Below, piece by piece: positions 20,337-28,452 of a stretch of 64,000 nucleotides of DNA (within the stretch, counting starts at the first letter, position 1; each line of letters begins with the position of its first letter). The notes beneath the pieces are model-generated. The model made no database searches, was not told where the DNA came from, and saw only the letters and a program-made list of their open reading frames with translations. Source of the DNA: Kluyvera genomosp. 1. Lineage in GTDB: Bacteria > Pseudomonadota > Gammaproteobacteria > Enterobacterales > Enterobacteriaceae. The translations under genes and the position numbers were made by a program. The stretch covers positions 62,001-126,000 of the forward strand of contig NZ_LGHZ01000021.1 of assembly GCF_001266615.1 (NCBI RefSeq). The letters are read 5' to 3'.

Positions 20337-21956
20337 ATGAAAATACAAAAACATAACTACATCACAATGGTCATTCTGGCAATGGGTATGGCAGGAGCTG
20401 CACAGGCCGCAAACGTGCCGGAGGGTACTGCGCTTGCTGACCAGCAAACGCTGGTGCGCAGCAACGGTAACGAACCGGCGTCGCTAGATCCGCATAAAGT
20501 GGAGAGCGATGTCGAATTCAACATTATCAGCGATCTGTTTGACGGACTGGCGGCGGTGAAGGGCGATGGCAGCATTGAGCCGCGTCTGGCAGAGTCCTGG
20601 GACAATAAAGACAACACCGTCTGGACCTTCCATCTACGTCCCGGTATTACGTGGGCAGATGGCTCCGCCATTACCGCGCAGGATATTGTCTGGAGCTGGC
20701 AGCGTTTGGTGACGCCAGCCACCGGTTCACCATATGCCAGCTACCCTGGCAACATGCATATTGTTAACGCCGCCGATATCGCACTGGGCAAAAAAGATCC
20801 TGATACGCTCGGCGTGAAGGCGCTTAACGACACCACTTTAGAAGTCACGCTATCGCAGCCAACTTCATCGTTCCTCGCCATGCTGGCGCACCCTTCGCTG
20901 GTACCGCTCGATAAAGTCTTGATTACTCGCTATGGCGATAAATGGGTTAAGCCGGAACATTTTGTTGGCAGCGGCGCATATACTTTATCTGATTGGGTCG
21001 TGAACGAGCGCATCGTCGCCGTCCGTAACCCGCGCTACTGGGATGATAAGCACACGGTCATTAATAAAGTGACCTATCTGCCAATTCGTTCTGAGGCGGC
21101 GGACGTTAACCGCTATAAAGCGGGCGAGGTCGATATTGTTTATACACTGCCGATTAATCAGTTCAGCCAGTTGCAGAAAACGCTGGGCGATGAGGTTGAT
21201 GTCTCACCACAGTTAGCCACCTATTACTATGAATTCAATACGACCCGCGCGCCGTTCAACGATGTGCGCGTGCGCCGAGCGCTGAATATGGCGCTGGATA
21301 AAGACATTATTGCCGATAAAGTGTTGGGGCAGGGGCAACGTCCGGCGTGGGTCATTAGCCAGCCGGAAATTGGCGGCGTGAAGCTCCATGGGCCAGATTA
21401 CGCCTCCTGGCCTCGCGACAAGCGTATTGCGGAAGCGAAAAAGCTGCTGGCGGAAGCGGGATTCAATGATTCACATCCACTGTCGTTTAATCTGCTTTAT
21501 AACACGTCAGAATCACACCAGCGGATAGCCATTGCGGCAGCATCGATGTGGAAGAAAAACCTCGGTGTGGAAGCTAAGCTGCAAAACCAGGAATGGAAAA
21601 CCATGCTGGATACCATGCACACCGGCAACTTCGATGTGGTGCGTTACGCCTGGATTGCCGATTACGACGATGCCTCAACCTTCCTGAATACCTTCCGTAC
21701 CGGCGACAGCGAAAACACGGCGAAGTACAGCAACCCGGATTATGACCAGGCGCTGCGCGATGCGGCGAAGGCGCAGGATGCGGCCCAGCGTGCCAGTGAT
21801 TATCAGAAAGCGGAAGATATGCTGGGGCGTGATGTGCCAGCGATTCCGGTGTACCACTACGTGCGTACGCACCTAGTGAAACCGTGGGTTGGCGGATTTA
21901 CGCCGGATAGACTGGGGTATTACTACACCAAAGATATGTATATCAAAAAACACTAA
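20337..21956 (+). CDS. OppA-family peptide-binding periplasmic protein
   Basis: A solute-binding protein family 5 member (539 aa) related to OppA and MppA. It has a signal peptide ending AAQAA, then QTLVRSNGNEPASLDPHKVES, the family signature region FDGLAAVKGDGSIEPRLAESW, and C-terminal PAIPVYHYVR. The ATG at 20337 has AAGG at 8 nt; the upstream ATG at 20331 is too close. No permease or ATPase genes adjoin it, so it probably feeds a transporter encoded elsewhere (inference). E. coli K-12 has no gene here. Ligand not determinable. Confidence 0.88.
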   Translation: MKIQKHNYITMVILAMGMAGAAQAANVPEGTALADQQTLVRSNGNEPASLDPHKVESDVEFNIISDLFDGLAAVKGDGSIEPRLAESWDNKDNTVWTFHLRPGITWADGSAITAQDIVWSWQRLVTPATGSPYASYPGNMHIVNAADIALGKKDPDTLGVKALNDTTLEVTLSQPTSSFLAMLAHPSLVPLDKVLITRYGDKWVKPEHFVGSGAYTLSDWVVNERIVAVRNPRYWDDKHTVINKVTYLPIRSEAADVNRYKAGEVDIVYTLPINQFSQLQKTLGDEVDVSPQLATYYYEFNTTRAPFNDVRVRRALNMALDKDIIADKVLGQGQRPAWVISQPEIGGVKLHGPDYASWPRDKRIAEAKKLLAEAGFNDSHPLSFNLLYNTSESHQRIAIAAASMWKKNLGVEAKLQNQEWKTMLDTMHTGNFDVVRYAWIADYDDASTFLNTFRTGDSENTAKYSNPDYDQALRDAAKAQDAAQRASDYQKAEDMLGRDVPAIPVYHYVRTHLVKPWVGGFTPDRLGYYYTKDMYIKKH

Positions 21957-21968
21957 GTAGAAAAAAGG

Positions 21969-22009
21969 CGGCTAAAGCGCTGTAAAACTAGCCGTTTTGT
22001 TGTTTTTTC
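21969..22009 (+). terminator. Probable terminator after the oppA-like gene
   Basis: CGGCTA / TAGCCG stem with a 14-nt loop followed by TTTTGTTGTTTTTT. Confidence 0.6.
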
Positions 22010-22100
22010 AGACGAACAACAACTTTTTGGCTGTTTTTCAGGCAAACGAACATATTGGTGCTTTACAGGTCCGTTCGGGATGTTTATAGTGCGCCTCATT

Positions 22101-22188
22101 GGAAGCGTGGCCGAGCGGTTGAAGGCACCGGTCTTGAAAACCGGCGACCCGAAAGGGTTCTAGAGTTCGAATCTCTACGCTTCCGCCA
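22101..22188 (+). tRNA. serT: tRNA-Ser (anticodon UGA)
   Basis: An 88-nt class II tRNA with acceptor GGAAGCG / CGCTTCC, anticodon loop CTTGAAA (anticodon TGA) on stem CCGGT/ACCGG, long variable arm, GTTCGAAT T-loop and encoded CCA. It sits downstream of yccA as serT does in E. coli. Its 3' end is where prophage sequence begins. Confidence 0.97.
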
Positions 22189-22193
22189 AATTA

Positions 22194-22230
22194 AACAAGG
22201 GGTTACCGAAAGGTAGCCCCTTGTTGTTTC
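22194..22230 (+). terminator. Hairpin/terminator after serT
   Basis: A 14-bp stem (AACAAGGGGTTACC / GGTAGCCCCTTGTT, one G-T pair) with a GAAA loop, 5 nt after the tRNA. It is followed by GTTTC, a weak T tract. It lies in or just inside attL. Confidence 0.7.
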
Positions 22231-22236
22231 TGGTTC

Positions 22237-22268
22237 TTGGTATAGTGTTGGTATATTCACTTGGTATA
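22237..22268 (+). repeat. Three TTGGTATA direct repeats, candidate integrase arm sites
   Basis: TTGGTATA at 22237-22244, 22248-22255 and 22261-22268, within 80 bp of the tRNA end. Short direct repeats just inside an att end are typical arm-type integrase sites. The rest of 22269-22576 shows no gene I can support. Confidence 0.55.
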
Positions 22269-22576
22269 TCCACCCCTTCTCCTGTTACTTTCCTGTTCAT
22301 CTTTTATCTGTTCCGCTTTACAACAACCTTCTTTTTATTGATACAATGCCTGTATGGTTTTTAGCCCATTGTGCGTCAAGGATTTATCATCGTATCAATC
22401 GGGTGGGGTGTTGCACTCATTGGATAAATCTATCTAGTCATTGTTAGTCAGTTCGTAATTTTGAAAACCATCCCAACCTTATGTTTTTATTCATTTTTAT
22501 CATGAATGTACTAATAACCCCGGAATTTTAGATGTGATTTTTGTCTTTCTTGATGATCTTTCTGAAATTTTTCCGG

Positions 22577-22607
22577 TACAATAGTCTGCAACTGAATTTT
22601 AGTTGCA
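22577..22607 (+). promoter_or_regulatory. hicAB promoter -10 and palindromic operator
   Basis: TACAAT at 22577-22582 is followed at once by the inverted repeat TGCAACT-GAATTTT-AGTTGCA (22587-22607), which suits autoregulation by the HicB DNA-binding tail. The -35 is unclear. Confidence 0.45.
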
Positions 22608-22633
22608 ATCAAGCTCTTGATGGATATACTGGA

Positions 22634-22882
22634 ATGAGTAAAAGCAAGAAACTAAGGGAGCGATTGGCATCGCTACCAAAAGATTTCACCTGGGAAGAGC
22701 TTGTTACACTTCTGGGGCAGTATGGCTTTAAAATTCTTAATGGCTCTGGTTCAAGAAGAAAATTTGTTAATGAGCAGAGCAGGTTGATTTCATTTCACTG
22801 TCCACATCCGGGTAATATAGTAAAAGGGTATGTACTCAAGGAAGTTAAAACTCTTTTAGATGAGCTAGATAATTATGAGTAA
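22634..22882 (+). CDS. hicA: HicA-family mRNA interferase toxin
   Basis: 82 residues with the dsRBD-like HicA fold. The catalytic His is in LISFHCPHPG and the glycine-rich GFKILNGSGSRRKF precedes it. The start at 22634 gives MSKSKKLRERLASLPKDF; the 31-codon upstream extension has no family features. The stop overlaps hicB by 8 nt, giving a coupled toxin-antitoxin pair. It is a prophage-stabilising or accessory cassette between attL and int. Confidence 0.9.
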   Translation: MSKSKKLRERLASLPKDFTWEELVTLLGQYGFKILNGSGSRRKFVNEQSRLISFHCPHPGNIVKGYVLKEVKTLLDELDNYE

Positions 22883-23333
22883 TATGCTGAAATATAAAGG
22901 TTATTTTGGAAGTGTTGAGTTTTCTCTTGAGGACGGTGTCCTTCATGGGAAAGTTCAGTGCGTAAATGATCTTGTGACTTATGAAGCTGAGAGTCTTGAT
23001 GGCCTTAAAGGGGCCTTCGAAGAGGCTGTTGATGATTATCTGGATACATGCAAGATCCTGAACAAGGATCCAGAAAAACCTATGAGCGGCACATTCAACG
23101 TCCGCATCGGTTCTGATTTGCACAAAAAAGCCTACTTGGCAGCTTGCGCTGATGGAAAAAGTCTAAACGACTATGTAAAAACAGCCATTGAAGAGAAGGT
23201 TGCTGGTAAGAAAGAGATTCACTTTCACTTCGAGAAACGCGAAAGAACAGAGATTTATTCTCAAGAATATTTCGCCACTTCAGAGCGCGAGACTAAGTGG
23301 GTCGGGGATATTGAAAAAGGAACTCGTCACTAA
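22875..23333 (+). CDS. hicB: HicB-family antitoxin
   Basis: 152 residues. The N-terminal partially degraded RNase H-like HicB fold (LKYKGYFGSVEFSLEDGVL, VTYEAESLDGLKGAFEEAVDDYL) neutralises HicA. A ribbon-helix-helix domain follows (GTFNVRIGSDLHKKAYLAA, LNDYVKTAIEEKV). A charged tail of about 35 residues after the RHH domain is longer than in minimal HicB proteins and may contact the next gene's product (inference). The stop overlaps the next start as TAATG. Confidence 0.9.
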   Translation: MSNMLKYKGYFGSVEFSLEDGVLHGKVQCVNDLVTYEAESLDGLKGAFEEAVDDYLDTCKILNKDPEKPMSGTFNVRIGSDLHKKAYLAACADGKSLNDYVKTAIEEKVAGKKEIHFHFEKRERTEIYSQEYFATSERETKWVGDIEKGTRH

Positions 23334-23773
23334 TGCTGGAAAGAATAAAGTTCAAAGGTTTTGAGGTTTCCTCATCACAATTTATTGAACACAAAGACAG
23401 TGATGGTGGGCGGTATAAATTAGTCGTTAGTGACTGCGATTTCGGTTCTGGTTATGACGAAGAGCAAGAAAAATGCTGGGCCCAACTAACTATTGATGCT
23501 TCAGTTAAAGGTTATGACGATGGTGCTCTTGATGATCTAGACAATCCAGATGAAGAAGGTCTGGCATTTGAAGTTAATCTTAAGATTTTCATCTTCTATG
23601 ATATTGAAGGTAAAGAGCCTATTGAAGAAGAGTTTTATGAATCTAACCAATGGTTCTTTGAAAACTTCACTTCAATTGCGTTGAAACTCGCGTTTGAATC
23701 TACGTTGGAACGCACACCAATGCGTACCATCAAGCTTCCATGGTCGGTACCATTAGTATCAGTGGAAGAGTAA
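23333..23773 (+). CDS. Uncharacterised acidic protein, possible SecB-like chaperone of a TA system
   Basis: 146 residues, strongly acidic, with no signal peptide or membrane segment. It overlaps hicB by one base (TAATG) and shares the operon terminator, so it is the third gene of hicAB. Its plan resembles SecB: a beta-rich first two thirds (YKLVVSDCDFGSGYDEE, EEGLAFEVNLKIFIFYDIEG), then FENFTSIALKLAFESTLERT and a Pro/Leu-rich end (TIKLPWSVPLVSVEE). SecB-like chaperones are known third partners in toxin-antitoxin-chaperone loci. This is inference from position and pattern; no sequence identity was measured. Confidence 0.5.
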   Translation: MLERIKFKGFEVSSSQFIEHKDSDGGRYKLVVSDCDFGSGYDEEQEKCWAQLTIDASVKGYDDGALDDLDNPDEEGLAFEVNLKIFIFYDIEGKEPIEEEFYESNQWFFENFTSIALKLAFESTLERTPMRTIKLPWSVPLVSVEE

Positions 23774-23780
23774 AAAAGAC

Positions 23781-23806
23781 AAAGCCCTGCTGAGAACAGG
23801 GCTTTT
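23781..23806 (+). terminator. Terminator after the hicAB operon
   Basis: AAAGCCCTG / CAGGGCTTT stem with a 7-nt loop and a short T run, 8 nt after the third gene's stop. Confidence 0.85.
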
Positions 23807-23951
23807 GAAGGTGTGGGAAGTCTGAGAAACTTTCCACTGTGTATGGAGGTATCCCATCCGCTACACTTGTTTAAGGCAAAAGAAGTTTAGCGGTTCTCCC
23901 AACAATGCGCAACCTGTATGGGTTTACAGGTATGCAGGGATCGTAGACTAT

Positions 23952-24101
23952 ATGGCTATGGGAACCTGTCGCAAATGTGGGAATACTTGTGAAATTATTT
24001 TCCGCTACACCACCTGTGTAGATGGCGTTGTTCGTCACGCTAAAAAAGGAAAACCATTTCCTATTCCGCTTTGCAACTGCTCTGAAAAAAAAGCAGCGTA
24101 A
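23952..24101 (+). CDS. Small zinc-ribbon-like protein (49 aa)
   Basis: MAMGTCRKCGNTCEII begins a 49-residue frame with CxxC, a further Cys pair and a C-terminal LCNCSEKKAA. This cysteine spacing suggests one zinc ribbon. It is preceded by GCAGGGATCG and followed directly by a good terminator. Function unknown; small zinc-ribbon proteins are common near phage integrases. Confidence 0.65.
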   Translation: MAMGTCRKCGNTCEIIFRYTTCVDGVVRHAKKGKPFPIPLCNCSEKKAA

Positions 24102-24111
24102 TCTTTAGCAA

Positions 24112-24136
24112 GGCCCACCGTTTGGTGGGCTTTTTT
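24112..24136. terminator. Terminator between the zinc-ribbon gene and int
   Basis: GCCCACC-GTTT-GGTGGGC followed by six T residues. The T tract runs into the int stop codon of the opposite strand. Confidence 0.88.
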
Positions 24137-25166
24137 ATTTGTCCCTCTTATCAAGCATAGGGACCTTTAATGTCGGCGATATTTTGATCTTTCTATCGTA
24201 GGTCGTAACTTGATTTTCGGTTTTGTGTCCGCTGAATAGCTGCTTGTCTTTACTGCTACCTTCAAAATCTGAAATCGCCTTAGCTTTGATATCGTGGAAT
24301 GTTCCAGGGATCTTTTTCCCTAATTTCAGTCCTGCTGCTTTCTTGGCATCATTCCACCAGGTATTGAACGTTTTACGGTTCAGTCTCCCCCCTGATGGGC
24401 TAGGGACTACAAAACCAGCGGCAGACCTTCCAACTAATTGCGCCAGCGCTTTATCTATCGCTGCGCGTAGCCGTGGAGTCCATTCCTTAATCTGTTTTTT
24501 CCCTGTTTTGTTTTGCTCAATAAAGATTCCATCCGTCATAAGATCCTGCACCATCAAGTCAAAAACGTCGCCCTCGCGTGCTGCGCACAAATACGATATT
24601 TCCATTGCTACCTGAACCTCTACGCGAGCATGTTCATAAATTGCCAGGTAGTCCTCGTCGGGAATATAGACATCACGATCAACCAGAGTAAATTTTCTAA
24701 TCCCTTTGCATGGATTATTACGGACATAACCTCGTTCAAATCCCCAGCCAAATACCCGCGACATACTTGATACTTCCTGATTTGCCTGGTTCTTACTGCT
24801 GATCCCTCTCTTATCCATATAAATGCGGACTTGCTCAATTTTAATATCGTCGGCTTTGACCTTACCGAATACTGCTAACAGTTTCTTTTCGTGCTGGTGG
24901 TAATCCTTCTGCGTTCTGGCCGCTAGTTCTGTAAACGTTGGGCTTGCCAGAAACATTCCCCACAGTTTGGAAAATGTCATTACGTCGTGACGTTTGGCTT
25001 TTTCCTCCTCATATCTCCGCCAAAGTGCGGACATGCTGGTTTCTCTGATCTTCCCAAGGGTTATGCTTAATTTCGTTCCCTTGGGCTTCCACACATAGCT
25101 GTACTTATTTTTGGTAACCCTGGGCGGCAGCTGCGCATCCGCGGGGTTTTTTCGTGGTCGTCCCAT
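24135..25166 (-). CDS. int: Prophage tyrosine integrase
   Basis: A 343-residue tyrosine recombinase that would recombine attP with the serT 3' end. It has an N-terminal arm-binding segment, a SAM-like core-binding domain (TFSKLWGMFLASPTFTELAART) and a catalytic domain. The first catalytic Arg is in CAAREGDVFDL, a Lys in the EQNKTGKKQIKEWT strand, HDIKAKAISD is the His-x-x-Arg/Lys box (Lys replaces the usual Arg), then LFSGHKTENQVTTYDRK with His and Tyr. The start at 25166 (MGRPRKNPADAQ) overlaps the upstream gene by 62 nt; the longer frame reads through that gene. It has no similarity to the P4-type integrase at 49133. Confidence 0.92.
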   Translation of the reverse strand: MGRPRKNPADAQLPPRVTKNKYSYVWKPKGTKLSITLGKIRETSMSALWRRYEEEKAKRHDVMTFSKLWGMFLASPTFTELAARTQKDYHQHEKKLLAVFGKVKADDIKIEQVRIYMDKRGISSKNQANQEVSSMSRVFGWGFERGYVRNNPCKGIRKFTLVDRDVYIPDEDYLAIYEHARVEVQVAMEISYLCAAREGDVFDLMVQDLMTDGIFIEQNKTGKKQIKEWTPRLRAAIDKALAQLVGRSAAGFVVPSPSGGRLNRKTFNTWWNDAKKAAGLKLGKKIPGTFHDIKAKAISDFEGSSKDKQLFSGHKTENQVTTYDRKIKISPTLKVPMLDKRDK

Positions 25167-25383
25167 AAATGGCGTCGAAATTTGGTTCCGTTGCAACATA
25201 CTCATCAACCTTTGGTAATTCAGTAATATCTGGCTCCAGATTTTTACGCAGAACAATCGGCCTGTTTCTACCATCGATGGTGAAAGGGATTCCGTGACAT
25301 CTGAGCTGTCGCTGCTGTTCTGTGTAGCGTCTGTAACCTGTTATTTCTTCTATTTCCGCCGGTGACAGTGTTAGGTTTTGCAT
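25105..25383 (-). CDS. DUF4224 protein, excisionase-like candidate
   Basis: 92 residues. The core LTLSPAEIEEITGYRRYTEQQ, RQLRCHGIPFTIDGRNRPIVLR matches the DUF4224 pattern I know from genes next to phage integrases: a short HTH followed by a basic strand. The ATG at 25383 has a GAGGTGAT Shine-Dalgarno. The 3' end overlaps int by 62 nt, coupling the two. Position and DNA-binding look suggest a recombination directionality or int-control role (inference). Confidence 0.75.
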   Translation of the reverse strand: MQNLTLSPAEIEEITGYRRYTEQQRQLRCHGIPFTIDGRNRPIVLRKNLEPDITELPKVDEYVATEPNFDAIYGTTTKKPRGCAAAAQGYQK

Positions 25384-25452
25384 AGCTATCACCTCAGATA
25401 GCCAGCCAGTTAAAAGTAACCGGCTGGTGGGCTGTTTTCTGAAAAGAAAAAA

Positions 25453-27939
25453 TCAGTTATTCGTTAACTTCTGCCAGATGGCGGAAACATATTTGACCTG
25501 ATGACGGGCATCAGAGAGGGCATTGTGCATGTCCCCATCAAATGGGATGTCGTAGCGCGGATTAATACCGATAGCTTTGCCCAGTTCTGTCATGGTCCGC
25601 ACGTCGCGATCATTCCGGAACTTCCATGGACATTCGATATTGGCGCGATCATAGGATGAACGCAGGATCACGTTGTCGAACGACGCGCCATTTCCCCAAA
25701 CCTGCACATCAGGACCAGCGTCTGAATTTTCGCTGATGAAATCAGAAAATAGCTCCAGCGCATCAATCAGCGGCATTGTGTCGGCCATAGCGATCGCCGA
25801 ACGAGCCTCTGGAGATTGTTTTAACCACCAGATAATTGTCCCGGCGTCAGGGACACCACCAAGGAGCATGGAGGATTCAAGGGAAACCGCTGTATAAAAC
25901 TCTGCCCCTGTATTGCCGGTGTTCGGGTTAAAGAACACTGCGCCGATCGAAACAATAGGAGCGTTTGATTTATTTCCCATGGTTTCGAGGTCAACCATGA
26001 GGTGCCGATAATCATCATTGTGATGACCGGTATCATTAATCATGGGATCTGTTTGATCACCATCTTCAACATTGCCTGCAGTTGTGTCAGTTGCTGTTTT
26101 GCTGATTGGCACTTCAGGAGCAATCGTGGCTTCATTACTGCGAGTTTCTTCCATCTGCACATTGCTGGTAGTCTCCAGATCTATTGCTGTATCAGGTGTC
26201 GCTACGGTTGTAATTAAGTTGTCGATGGAAAAGATCCCGTTACCGACATTGCAGACTTCAGTTGTTCTGGGTTTGGTGAGATCTTCATGAACCCATTCAG
26301 GATCATTCGGGTCGCTAATTCCCTCGACAAATTCACCGCGGCCGGCGGCGAGTCTTTTGCTCATATCGTCACGCAGAGAATCCTCAGTTGATACATCAGT
26401 GCTTTCATCTTCTGGGGAAGGTAAATGCCGGGCCGCAGCGAGTAATTCAGCGCTAGGGTTAGCGTGGTCCGTTTCCGTCAGATTTTTGCTGATATAAGCA
26501 AGGTGCTCGCTCGGGAATAAATGGATCTCCGGGCGTGCCTGGCGAATCAGGGCAAATATTGCGGCGCGGGAATAGTCCAGGATGCCAGCGGATTTCCGCA
26601 GCAATTCAGACCAGGCGCTAAACGCTGGCATTGTTTGCTTGTTTTTTACGATGTCCTTACTACGTTGCAGGATCCCTCGAGGGAATGCGTAAATATCAAA
26701 ATCCATCGGTAGTAATGCGGCCGCGATATCGATGTCCAGCGTATCAAGGGAATGCTCTAACAAATCTCCGCGGTCTGTTTTGCCAACGCCGCCAGCGTTT
26801 GTCCCTGTGTCTGTGGTTTTCATTGGGATCGGACCACATGGTTTGCCTGTACGCCATGCTTTCACGAATACGCCGCGGTTGATATGCGGGGTAATCCACC
26901 AGTCACGGATGAAAGAGATTAACTGGTTGAGCTCTGGTTTTTTATTTTCAGACGGCCAGATTGATTTGATCGCTTCACACAGGAAACTAAGGTTTGCGTC
27001 GTTCGCCTTATCCTTAAACTCACCGGCGTTCTCGGCGGCCAGAAGCAGATTCTGAACGTAGCTGTTATCGGTGTCTGTTTCGGCGTCAGCGATTTGTTTA
27101 ATCAGGTCTGTGTCGGCGATGGTCACCAGCTCATGAGTTAAGTATTGAGCCAGCAAACGACGGCGGAATGACATGCTGGCAACAGCTACCTGCAGGTTTT
27201 CTGGCTCGGTTTGTGGCTCTTGCTTCCGTGTCCAGGCTTCTACCACTGCAACGCGTTCATCTTCGGTGTCGCATGTTTCATAGTCCTGGACAAACAGGGC
27301 TATGTCCTGCCCGGTCATTTCATCAGTTTTTTCATGCCAGATTTCTGCTAACAGCTTAACCAGCAAACTACGCGCCGCACAGGCGCAGCCTGACTCAATA
27401 AGTTTTGCTGCGAGTTCATCTGTCAGTTCTAAAACATCCGGGGATGTTAGCGCAGCAGCTGCGACACACAGCGCATTGTGAGTACCGTCATTATTCTTGA
27501 GATATTCATTGATGGTGCTGACTTCTTCCTGTGATGGGTGCTGCTTGCCGTAGAGCCAGTGACAGGCCACCTGCTGAGCAGGGGAGAGCTCGCGAACAGA
27601 AATATAGTCGTTACTCTCTGTTTTAGTTTTTTCGGAAACAGCTGGTGGCGTGGCCTCCACAACGATTTTTTGCCAGCAGTTGTCGTCGTCGAGCTGGTAA
27701 CGGTCGCACCAGGTGTCATCCAGTACGCTTTCTACTGGCAGATCGTCCAGAACAGGAAAGTTTGTGCGGATAGGGAGCTGGTGGTCGGCTGCACGCCCGA
27801 CGGTGATCCCTTCATCCTCAAGAATGTTCAGTATCTCGCGGTCTGCTCGCGAATCAGATTTTGCAGAAAACCAGCAAAAAATGCTTTTAGCCTCAGTGGC
27901 TTTCGCTTTTGCTTTAATCAGGTACGCATAGTTGTTCAT
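25453..27939 (-). CDS. RecE N-terminal region fused to a DEDDh 3'-5' exonuclease
   Basis: 828 residues. Residues up to about 560 resemble the non-nuclease part of Rac RecE: NAGGVGKTDRGDLLEHSLDT, MDFDIYAFPRG, GILDYSRAAIFALI, LTETDHANP, RGEFVEGISDPNDPEWV. The last ~185 residues are a DnaQ/ExoX-like exonuclease with ExoI MVDLETMG, ExoII NGASFDNVILR and ExoIII HNALSDARHQ (His-Asp), so all DEDDh acids are present. The RecE nuclease is normally a PD-(D/E)xK fold at this end. No recT-like gene is adjacent. An AAGGAG Shine-Dalgarno lies within the upstream 30-codon frame. Confidence 0.85.
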   Translation of the reverse strand: MNNYAYLIKAKAKATEAKSIFCWFSAKSDSRADREILNILEDEGITVGRAADHQLPIRTNFPVLDDLPVESVLDDTWCDRYQLDDDNCWQKIVVEATPPAVSEKTKTESNDYISVRELSPAQQVACHWLYGKQHPSQEEVSTINEYLKNNDGTHNALCVAAAALTSPDVLELTDELAAKLIESGCACAARSLLVKLLAEIWHEKTDEMTGQDIALFVQDYETCDTEDERVAVVEAWTRKQEPQTEPENLQVAVASMSFRRRLLAQYLTHELVTIADTDLIKQIADAETDTDNSYVQNLLLAAENAGEFKDKANDANLSFLCEAIKSIWPSENKKPELNQLISFIRDWWITPHINRGVFVKAWRTGKPCGPIPMKTTDTGTNAGGVGKTDRGDLLEHSLDTLDIDIAAALLPMDFDIYAFPRGILQRSKDIVKNKQTMPAFSAWSELLRKSAGILDYSRAAIFALIRQARPEIHLFPSEHLAYISKNLTETDHANPSAELLAAARHLPSPEDESTDVSTEDSLRDDMSKRLAAGRGEFVEGISDPNDPEWVHEDLTKPRTTEVCNVGNGIFSIDNLITTVATPDTAIDLETTSNVQMEETRSNEATIAPEVPISKTATDTTAGNVEDGDQTDPMINDTGHHNDDYRHLMVDLETMGNKSNAPIVSIGAVFFNPNTGNTGAEFYTAVSLESSMLLGGVPDAGTIIWWLKQSPEARSAIAMADTMPLIDALELFSDFISENSDAGPDVQVWGNGASFDNVILRSSYDRANIECPWKFRNDRDVRTMTELGKAIGINPRYDIPFDGDMHNALSDARHQVKYVSAIWQKLTNN

Positions 27940-28006
27940 TGCGTTCGGGCTCCTTCAGGTTGTAAGATACCCGGCAGCTGATGGCAGCCGCCTTGGTGGT
28001 GGTCAT
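27914..28006 (-). CDS. 30-aa leader peptide overlapping the exonuclease start
   Basis: The frame MTTTKAAAISCRVSYNLKEP continues to residue 30 and overlaps the exonuclease gene by 26 nt. Its ATG is the last three bases of the 17-bp repeat TCGAGTTTTGACCAATG. Its body covers the exonuclease Shine-Dalgarno, so translation of the two is likely coupled. Not in the supplied long-frame set; supported by repeat context only. Confidence 0.5.
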   Translation of the reverse strand: MTTTKAAAISCRVSYNLKEPERNEQLCVPD

Positions 28007-28020
28007 TGGTCAAAACTCGA
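28004..28020 (-). repeat. Start-codon repeat copy 1 (TCGAGTTTTGACCAATG)
   Basis: Minus-strand copy ending exactly on the ATG of the 30-aa leader frame. Three further copies are at 28450, 30218 and 31739. Confidence 0.85.
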
Positions 28021-28080
28021 AACCGGAACGCTTTGGTCGGCTTTCCGGGTGCTTAACCCGCCTTGCGCGGGTTTTGTGCT

Positions 28081-28452
28081 TTATGGGGCTGGAGAATCGC
28101 CCCGCAGCAGCTGCGACACGTGAACGCCGTCAAGCGCTCGCAGGATAGGCTCAAAGGTTTTATGGGCTGGCAGTTTAGATACCGCAGTGATTACGTCTGT
28201 AACGGTGATGTCTTCGCCTCGAGGGCTATAACCGCCACCGGGTCCGCGCTGTGAGATAACCAGGTTACCGTTACGCAGCTTTTTGAATATCTGCTCAAGA
28301 TATGAAGTGGACAGCTTTGATTCTTTGCTGATAGCCGTCAGGGACACCGGCGAACCATCGTACATTTTGTTCAGGGTAGCGACGGCCTGGACGGATGCCA
28401 GAACGCGTTTCATTCCAAATTCCATATTCACATCTCCGGCCGCAACGGCCAT
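28081..28452 (-). CDS. Rrf2/IscR-like winged-helix regulator lacking the Fe-S cysteines
   Basis: 123 residues (113 if started at the internal ATG with GGAG upstream). The Rrf2 helix-turn-helix is clear: VSLTAISKESKLSTSYLEQI, FKKLRNGNLVISQRGPGGGYSPRG, corresponding to IscR's SLSYLEQLFSRLRK and RGPGGGY wing. The cysteine segment after the wing in IscR is absent; the protein ends with HVSQLLRGDSPAP, so it cannot bind an Fe-S cluster the same way. Its ATG at 28452 is the end of the 17-bp repeat. Second gene of the leftward transcript. Confidence 0.85.
   Translation of the reverse strand: MAVAAGDVNMEFGMKRVLASVQAVATLNKMYDGSPVSLTAISKESKLSTSYLEQIFKKLRNGNLVISQRGPGGGYSPRGEDITVTDVITAVSKLPAHKTFEPILRALDGVHVSQLLRGDSPAP

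Noticed and set aside
22101..24135. CRISPR array or further tRNA genes near the integration site
   Set aside because: No regularly spaced repeats with spacers and no second cloverleaf; the TTGGTATA units are too short and close.
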